A DNA stretch of 28,560 bases from an uncultured Bacteroidales bacterium. Lineage in GTDB: Bacteria > Bacteroidota > Bacteroidia > Bacteroidales > P3. Below, in pieces: positions 23,877-28,560 of the stretch. Positions within the stretch are counted from its first letter, which is position 1. Every line of letters starts with the position of its first letter. The notes beneath the pieces are model-generated. The model did not search any database, was not told where the DNA came from, and saw only the letters and a program-made list of their open reading frames with translations. The translations under genes were made by a program, and so were the position numbers. The stretch spans positions 1-28,560 of the forward strand of contig CAKZZD010000004.1 of assembly GCA_937886715.1 (NCBI GenBank). The letters run 5' to 3'.

Positions 23877-25367
23877 TCATCGGCGGCGCCATGTGGGCAA
23901 CAGCAACAGGGCTGATGCGGCGATGCCGTAGTACATCGGATCGGCGGGGAGATGGAGCAGACCGTCGGCGAGCATGGCGACGGTGCCCGCTATCATGCTG
24001 GCGGTGACGGCGCGGGGGTTGAAGCGTCCGGGCAGCCACAGGGCGAAGCTCAACGGCAGGAGCAGCGCCGCCGCGCGCAGGCCTAGCGAGAGGAATCCCA
24101 GGTCGTTGATGAAAGAGCCGCGCACAAAGTGTGCCGCCACCATGCCCAGCAGCAACAGAAGCACGATGCTGACGCGGGTTTGGGTCAGTTGGCTCAAGCG
24201 CGAGGTGCGCCGCATGACGGTCATCAGGTTGCCGTAGACATCACGGGTGACTATCGTGGCAGCACCGAGTACCAGGCCACTGCCGCAGCCGAGAATATTG
24301 ATCAGCAGGGTGCCCAGCGCGATGCCGCCAAGCCAGGTGGGGAGATGGGCCAGAATGAAGGTGGGGAATGCCTGCAGCGTGTTTTCCAGCACACCGATCC
24401 CTTCCGGCAATCGTTCGCCGGCATTTTGCAGGGCAGCGGCTTCGTCGGCAGTGACGTAGTGGCCGCGCATATACATGCCCACCAAGGTGCAGGCGGCACC
24501 GATGAGCGGTATGAGGGCAGCGCAGTAGACGGCACCGCGGCGGGCCTTTTGGGTGGTGGCGGCCGACCAGACGGCTTGGGCGTAGGTTTGCGTGCATACC
24601 ACACCGAGTGTCAGCGACAGGCAGCCACCCAGATCTTTCAGTGGCCCGCGAGCCAGCAACGTGCCGTACCGGCGGTGGATATCTTCGGCGCCGGCGATGC
24701 CGTTCATTGCCGACAGATGTGGGTTGCTGTAGACGGCAGCGATGCTGTCGCGGATCCCGCCGAGGCCCCCTCCCAGGCGCCACACGGCAATCCCAGCCGC
24801 CAGTGAGCAGACGTAGAGAAGCACCAGCTTGATGATGCCGCCGCTGCCCGCGCTGCGTATGCCGCCAAACAGCACCAGGGCTGCGATAAGGACGGCACCG
24901 AGGGCCAGTGCGGCGCCCATCGTCAGGCCAAACAGGCTGGTGAGCATGGCCGAGGAGGAGAGCAACTGCGACGTGATGCTGATGAAGATGCCGACAAGGA
25001 ACAGGATGCTGCCCACCGTCTCGGCGCGACGGCCATACTGCTGCCGCACCACTTCCATCAGTGTCGAACAGCCGCTGTTGCGCAGGGGCTTGGCGTAGAC
25101 CAGTCCCAGCACCAGTGCTCCCAGAGCGGCCCCGATGGTGAACCACCAGGCCGAGAGCCCAAACGAGAAAGCCAGCTGGGCAGTGCCGATGGTGCTTTGG
25201 CCTCCGACGAGGGTGCCGAGAATGGCGCCGCACACCATCCACGATCCCGCCTTGCCGCCGGTGGTGAACGCCTTGGCGTCCTTCACCTTGCGGCCCGAAA
25301 GAATGCTCACCGCCAGCAGCACACCGATTGTGAGCACGATACCTACGATATGTACAGTGGTGAGCAT
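23877..25367 (-). CDS. Sodium:solute symporter (SSS family)
   Basis: A 496-residue inner-membrane protein with about 13 hydrophobic segments. The N-terminal region has the SSS pattern: an initial helix, a charged loop SGRKVKDAKAFTTGGKAGSW, and helix LGTLVGGQSTIGTAQLAFSFGLSAWWFTIG (given here only to locate residues about 50-80), in which the conserved 'GgxSTIG' for Na+ coupling is found. It belongs to the branch annotated as sodium:solute or proline-type symporters; the substrate is not evident. The start ATG lies three bases after the stop of the lipoprotein gene, so the two are coupled. Confidence 0.88.
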   Translation of the reverse strand: MLTTVHIVGIVLTIGVLLAVSILSGRKVKDAKAFTTGGKAGSWMVCGAILGTLVGGQSTIGTAQLAFSFGLSAWWFTIGAALGALVLGLVYAKPLRNSGCSTLMEVVRQQYGRRAETVGSILFLVGIFISITSQLLSSSAMLTSLFGLTMGAALALGAVLIAALVLFGGIRSAGSGGIIKLVLLYVCSLAAGIAVWRLGGGLGGIRDSIAAVYSNPHLSAMNGIAGAEDIHRRYGTLLARGPLKDLGGCLSLTLGVVCTQTYAQAVWSAATTQKARRGAVYCAALIPLIGAACTLVGMYMRGHYVTADEAAALQNAGERLPEGIGVLENTLQAFPTFILAHLPTWLGGIALGTLLINILGCGSGLVLGAATIVTRDVYGNLMTVMRRTSRLSQLTQTRVSIVLLLLLGMVAAHFVRGSFINDLGFLSLGLRAAALLLPLSFALWLPGRFNPRAVTASMIAGTVAMLADGLLHLPADPMYYGIAASALLLLPTWRRR

Positions 25368-25370
25368 GGT

Positions 25371-25907
25371 TCAAAGCGCGGTGCGAAGCGACGGCACCTC
25401 GCGGAAGATGCCGGATTCGAAAGCATAGACGTAGTAAAGGTCTCTCTGTTGAGGATTCTGATACATGACAAGCGACGTGCCATGGCCGTCATCCAGAAAG
25501 CCCGGCAAATCCCACGGCACCCTGGCTATGCTCCAGGACCCTTCCATCTTTGGGTCGAGCGGATAGACGATGTACCACACCTCGGCGCCGTAGGACGAGG
25601 AACGGTCATAGCTGCGGATGATATATTGCGTGGAGCTACCGCCATCAAGGTGTACGGTATCCAGCGCGATACACCCCTCGTCATCGGCCACGAACAGGGT
25701 GTTGGCAGTGCCTGCAAGTTCCTGCAGCTCGCCACCGTAGAATAGTTCCAGCTGCGACAGGTTGCTGTCGGTCAGCAGATGCAGCTCGGCGCTTTCGCCC
25801 AGCTTGAAGGATGCCACCTGCTGCATGGATGGTGCCTGGCTGTCAGGCCGGCACTGGTGGCAGGCCACAGTCAGAAGCAGCAAAGGCAGCAAAAAGAGTT
25901 TTTCCAT
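25371..25907 (-). CDS. Small lipoprotein, function unknown
   Basis: A 178-residue lipoprotein of no family known to me. The signal MEKLFLLPLLLLTVAC ends in a clear lipobox with Cys16. The mature protein looks beta-rich: strands such as SAELHLLTDSNLSQLELFY, TQYIIRSYDRSS and DLYYVYAFESG alternate with turns. No catalytic motif or metal site is visible. It is placed three bases upstream of the sodium:solute symporter gene, and a specific partnership with that transporter is possible but unproven. A stable hairpin and 72 bases separate it from iorB, and no separate promoter is evident. Confidence 0.75.
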   Translation of the reverse strand: MEKLFLLPLLLLTVACHQCRPDSQAPSMQQVASFKLGESAELHLLTDSNLSQLELFYGGELQELAGTANTLFVADDEGCIALDTVHLDGGSSTQYIIRSYDRSSSYGAEVWYIVYPLDPKMEGSWSIARVPWDLPGFLDDGHGTSLVMYQNPQQRDLYYVYAFESGIFREVPSLRTAL

Positions 25908-25925
25908 TCTGACAGGTTTTCAATG

Positions 25926-25958
25926 ACGAGGCCGCGGAGCGCAGCTCCGCGGCCTCGT
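25926..25958 (-). terminator. Strong GC hairpin after iorB, without T-tract
   Basis: A perfect 15-bp stem (25926-25940 with 25944-25958; ACGAGGCCGCGGAGC on the left) has a 3-base loop. On the minus strand it is followed by CATTGAAAACC, so it lacks the U-run of a standard terminator. It may stop transcription partly, protect the 3' end of iorAB mRNA or set the level of the downstream lipoprotein gene. Confidence 0.6.
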
Positions 25959-25979
25959 AACTTGTCCATATTAAAGAGG

Positions 25980-26543
25980 TTACTTGGCGTCGCGACCGGC
26001 GCGGATGGCCTTGATGTTGGTTTCCACCACATCGTCGCCCTTGCGGCCGAAGATGGCCTTGATGGCTTTCTCCAGCTCCTCGAACGGCAGCTCAAGATAG
26101 GGAGCGGCGGCACCCAGCAGCACCATATTGCCGCGGGCGTTGAGCTCCTTGGCGATGGCGTTGGCATTGAAACTGACGCATCTCTTCAGTTTGGCCAGTT
26201 CGGCATTCACCTTCTCAATGTCGGGATAGTTGGTGATGTTGATGAAGGGGTCGCTGTTGGTGATCACCACGCCGTCGGGGCCGAGGAAAGGCAGGTAGCG
26301 CAGGGCCTCCATGGGCTCCGAGCTGAGGATGATGTCGGCCTTGCCTTCGGGGATCACGTCGGCGAAGATGGGCTCCGAGCTGATGCGAAGGTGGCTGAAC
26401 ACCGAACCTCCGCGCTGGCTCATACCGTGAATCTCGCTCTGCTTGACGTTCATGCCAAGGTTGAGGGCTGCGTCGCTGATGATTTTGGCCACGGAGACGA
26501 TACCGTCACCGCCTACGCCGCAAAGTATGATGTCTTTTTTCAT
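25980..26543 (-). CDS. iorB: Indolepyruvate:ferredoxin oxidoreductase, beta subunit
   Basis: A 187-residue subunit of the 2-oxoacid:acceptor oxidoreductase family (POR gamma-type fold). It starts MKKDIILCGVGGDGIVSVAKII, with the GVGGDG glycine loop at about residues 9-14 (usually GvGGQG), and has the conserved QSEIHGMSQRGGSVFSHLRI stretch near residues 35-54. With IorA it converts aryl pyruvates such as indolepyruvate to aryl-acetyl-CoA and reduces ferredoxin, or runs in reverse for amino acid synthesis. Length is normal for IorB. It follows iorA by 48 bases in the same orientation, so it is in one operon. Confidence 0.93.
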   Translation of the reverse strand: MKKDIILCGVGGDGIVSVAKIISDAALNLGMNVKQSEIHGMSQRGGSVFSHLRISSEPIFADVIPEGKADIILSSEPMEALRYLPFLGPDGVVITNSDPFINITNYPDIEKVNAELAKLKRCVSFNANAIAKELNARGNMVLLGAAAPYLELPFEELEKAIKAIFGRKGDDVVETNIKAIRAGRDAK

Positions 26544-26591
26544 TGGTTGATTTTCCTTTCTTGCTTTCTTTAATGATAGTTACTAAGGCCA

Positions 26592-28178
26592 CTATTTCTT
26601 GGCAGCAATTCTCTTCTTGTTCTCCACGATGCAGACGCGCTGCGGGATGATCACCGAAACACCGTTGTAGGCAATCTCCTCTTCGAGAATCTTCACAAAC
26701 TCGTCGTGGTTCTTCTTCAGCGGCACAATGGTGCGGATGTGGTCGGGATCCACGCCGAGGCCCTTGCAGATGTTGAAGAGCTTCATGTTGGCGCTCGAGG
26801 GCTGTCCGCCGGTCATGGCCGTGATGTCGTTGTCGAGGATCATGATGATGACGTTGGCCTTCTCGTTGACGCAGTCGAGAAGACCCGTCATGCCGCTGTG
26901 GCCGAACGTGCCGTCGCCGATCACGCCGATGGCGGGGAAGATGCCCATCTCAGCGGCGCCCTTGGCCATGGTCACGCTGGCACCCATGCACACGGTGGTG
27001 TCGATGGCACCCATGTTGAAGCCCAGGGTGTAGCATCCGATGTCGCCGAACACGCGGCCGTTGGGATATTTCTTCATCACGTCAATCACGGCTTCATAGC
27101 TGTCGATGTGGGGGCATCCAACGCAGAGCGCCGGCGGGCGGTTGGTCACCACCTCGGGCACGGCGGGGCCTTTGGGCATGGGCTTGCCGAGGGCGGCAGC
27201 CACCTTCTCGGCGTTCAGCTCGCCGTCGCGGCGGATGGTCTCGTCCAGACGTCCGTGCACGGGTTTGCCTTTGCCAAGGAAACCTTTGATGTGCTCCTCG
27301 ACGAAGGGCTGGCCGTCCTCAAGCACGAGGATCTCGTCGACCTCGTCATACAGCTTGTTCAGCATGTTGAACGGCAGCGGATACTGCGTGATCTTCACCA
27401 CGGGATAGGGGCACTTGCCGCCGGGGAAATTCTCCTGCAGATAGTTGAAGGCGATGCCGGTGGTGATGATGCCGCGGCTGTGGTCGGCGCCGTCGATAAA
27501 CTGGTTGAAGCCGCACTCCTCGCTCATCTTGGTGAACTGGGGCTGCTTGTCGATCAGGTCGCGATAGAGGCGCTTGGCGTTGACGGGCAGCAGCACATAG
27601 CTCTTCGGGTCGCTGGGGCTGCTGAGGGGGTTCTGTGCACGCACGGGCTTGCGCTCCACGCCGGCGCGGCTGTGGGCCAGACGGGTGGGGATGCGCATCA
27701 GCACCGGGGTGCCCAGCTGCTCGCTGAGGTCATAGCCGGCAAACACCATGTCGTAGGCCTCCTGCTGGTTGCTCGGCTCGAGCATGGGAATCATGGCCCA
27801 ATGGCCATAGTAACGGCTGTCCTGCTCGTCCTGGCTGGAGAACATCGACGGGTCGTCGGCCACCACGATGATCACACCCTTGGTGCCGATGATGGAGGCA
27901 TTCATGAAGGGGTCGCCGCAGACGTTCAGTCCCACGTGCTTCATGCAGGTCATGGCGCGCTTGCCGCTGTAGGCCACGCCGATCGAGGCCTCGAGGGCCG
28001 TCTTCTCGTTGGCGCACCAGTTGGCCACCACACCCTGCTCCTTGGCCTGTTTCGATTTCATCACGTATTCGGTAATCTGGGTCGACGGAGTGCCGGGATA
28101 ACTGTTGATGGCACTGCCGCCAGCGTCGATAAATGCTTGGGCTATTGCCTCATCGCCCAGAAGAAGAAGTTTTGACAT
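26592..28178 (-). CDS. iorA: Indolepyruvate:ferredoxin oxidoreductase, alpha subunit, no ferredoxin domain
   Basis: A 528-residue thiamine-pyrophosphate enzyme. The N-terminal pyrimidine-binding domain starts MSKLLLLGDEAIAQAFIDAG with SYPGTPSTQI near residues 24-33. The central region has CVGCPH (Cys352 and Cys355). The TPP-binding domain holds GDG at 421-423, followed after about 26 residues by ILDND and then ITAMTGGQPS. The archaeal IorA is about 100 residues longer and ends in a domain with two 4Fe-4S clusters; here the frame stops (TAG) soon after VSVIIPQRVCIVENKK, and only 48 bases remain before iorB, so the clusters are absent. Shorter IorA homologues of about 530 residues are, from memory, found in other Bacteroidota. 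Electron transfer must then use another protein. The gene has a good promoter. Confidence 0.93.
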   Translation of the reverse strand: MSKLLLLGDEAIAQAFIDAGGSAINSYPGTPSTQITEYVMKSKQAKEQGVVANWCANEKTALEASIGVAYSGKRAMTCMKHVGLNVCGDPFMNASIIGTKGVIIVVADDPSMFSSQDEQDSRYYGHWAMIPMLEPSNQQEAYDMVFAGYDLSEQLGTPVLMRIPTRLAHSRAGVERKPVRAQNPLSSPSDPKSYVLLPVNAKRLYRDLIDKQPQFTKMSEECGFNQFIDGADHSRGIITTGIAFNYLQENFPGGKCPYPVVKITQYPLPFNMLNKLYDEVDEILVLEDGQPFVEEHIKGFLGKGKPVHGRLDETIRRDGELNAEKVAAALGKPMPKGPAVPEVVTNRPPALCVGCPHIDSYEAVIDVMKKYPNGRVFGDIGCYTLGFNMGAIDTTVCMGASVTMAKGAAEMGIFPAIGVIGDGTFGHSGMTGLLDCVNEKANVIIMILDNDITAMTGGQPSSANMKLFNICKGLGVDPDHIRTIVPLKKNHDEFVKILEEEIAYNGVSVIIPQRVCIVENKKRIAAKK

Positions 28179-28219
28179 AAGCGTATTTTTTGATTATTAA
28201 TTGTTTTCGGTTTTCGGTG

Positions 28220-28248
28220 CAAAGATAATAAAAAAAAAACAATATCAA
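28220..28248 (-). promoter_or_regulatory. Promoter of the iorAB operon
   Basis: On the minus strand TATCTTTG (28220-28227) matches the -7 consensus TAnnTTTG. A TTG (28246-28248) stands 18 bases upstream as a -33 element, and the spacer is mostly an A/T tract. Transcription should start near 28213, leaving a leader of about 35 bases with a repeated GAAAACC motif before ATG 28178. Confidence 0.7.
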
Positions 28249-28508
28249 TGATGTTTTTTTTATTCGCTGATTCCAAGAGTCTTACACTGTCGCTTGTCCG
28301 CCTCCCTGCCGCTTCTTCGTCAGCTGCGGCTACCGGAATTACATCCGCCCGCCGTCGCCGCGCCGGCACCCGGACCCCGCCGCCGAAACCCTTCTGCCGT
28401 TGCCCCGAATTCGACCTCCGCCACCCTTGTGTTCCCCCTTTTCCGGACGTCCGTTTCCGGCATGCAGTACGTATCGTCCAACTGCCTGATTCCTACCTAC
28501 TAACACCT
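28249..28508. other. Intergenic stretch, C-rich, no gene seen
   Basis: The first part (to about 28265) is a T-rich flank of the iorA promoter. The remainder is unusually C-rich with many CCG and CGCC steps. A 69-codon open frame at 28294-28503 has no family resemblance, no ribosome binding site or promoter, and is best left unannotated. No RNA gene or strong hairpin is visible before the palindrome at 28509. Confidence 0.55.
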
Positions 28509-28560
28509 TACCAACTCCTACCCATCTCCTACTATGGTAGGACTTGGGTAGGAGTTGGTA
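28509..28560. repeat. Palindromic intergenic repeat, copy 3 (at window edge)
   Basis: TACCAACTCCTACCC (28509-28523) and GGGTAGGAGTTGGTA (28546-28560) form a perfect 15-bp stem. Within the loop, CCTAC and GTAGG around TATG can form a smaller stem. It shares core, order and orientation with copies 1 and 2. The right side is cut by the end of the window, so its full length is unknown. Confidence 0.85.

Noticed and set aside
26544..26591. Frameshift or split that removed the ferredoxin domain of IorA
   Set aside because: Only 48 bases lie between the stop and iorB, and none of the frames there encode a Cys-rich ferredoxin remnant.
26706..28175. Open frame of 489 codons on the plus strand opposite iorA
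   Set aside because: Composition is dominated by Gly, Ala, His and Val without motifs, while the minus strand has intact IorA motifs and a promoter.
28294..28503. Possible small gene of 69 codons in the C-rich right end
   Set aside because: No promoter, ribosome binding site or similarity, and the start is not conserved-looking; it is probably non-coding.

Overview
The window looks like a chromosomal segment of a Bacteroidota bacterium, most likely order Bacteroidales, with GC-rich genes and AT-rich promoters. Four things support this. Several promoters match the Bacteroidota form TTTG-N19/20-TAnnTTTG. A giant secreted protein ends in a type IX secretion (T9SS) sorting domain. Families largely confined to the phylum are present (a DUF5606 protein, a UpxY-type NusG paralogue, and what I take to be a DUF7935-like membrane protein). 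There are several lipoproteins with clear lipoboxes. Genus and species cannot be read from the sequence.

Layout, left to right. (1) 1-2866: a tRNA-Val(GAC) cut by the window edge on the minus strand, then a plus-strand run of a nitroreductase-like flavoprotein, a short ComEC-type membrane protein and a UpxY-type antiterminator. (2) 2867-8536: a regulatory region with four 11-bp-phased GTTGTAC repeats and a strong promoter, a 1785-residue multidomain T9SS cargo protein, and a strong terminator. (3) 8817-12516: DUF5606 protein, lipoprotein and methionyl-tRNA synthetase (metG), probably one operon, closed by a terminator. (4) 12621-13829: a single gene for a secreted Ser/Arg/Gly-rich protein with its own promoter, strong Shine-Dalgarno sequence and a terminator shared with the convergent operon. 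(5) 13851-18978, minus strand: sirtuin, small membrane protein, Ig-like lipoprotein, flippase and fabD, tightly packed or overlapping. (6) 19311-28250, minus strand: iorA, iorB, lipoprotein, sodium:solute symporter, M16 peptidase, VWA-like membrane protein and a second flippase, read from a good promoter upstream of iorA and perhaps split by hairpins.

Most genes are housekeeping or envelope functions: translation (metG, tRNA), fatty-acid precursor supply (fabD), 2-oxoacid oxidation (iorAB), lipid-linked glycan export (two flippases), proteolysis and lipoproteins. I see no phage, insertion sequence, CRISPR array or toxin-antitoxin pair.

The observations most worth a second look are the phased palindromic repeat array in front of the giant T9SS gene, with a solitary UpxY-type antiterminator just upstream; a family of intergenic palindromes built on CCAACTCCTACC/GGTAGGAGTTGG, present three times and followed by G-rich DNA in the two copies whose right flank is visible; a codon-usage break inside the T9SS gene; a class III-type sirtuin apparently co-transcribed with fabD; and an IorA subunit with no ferredoxin domain.
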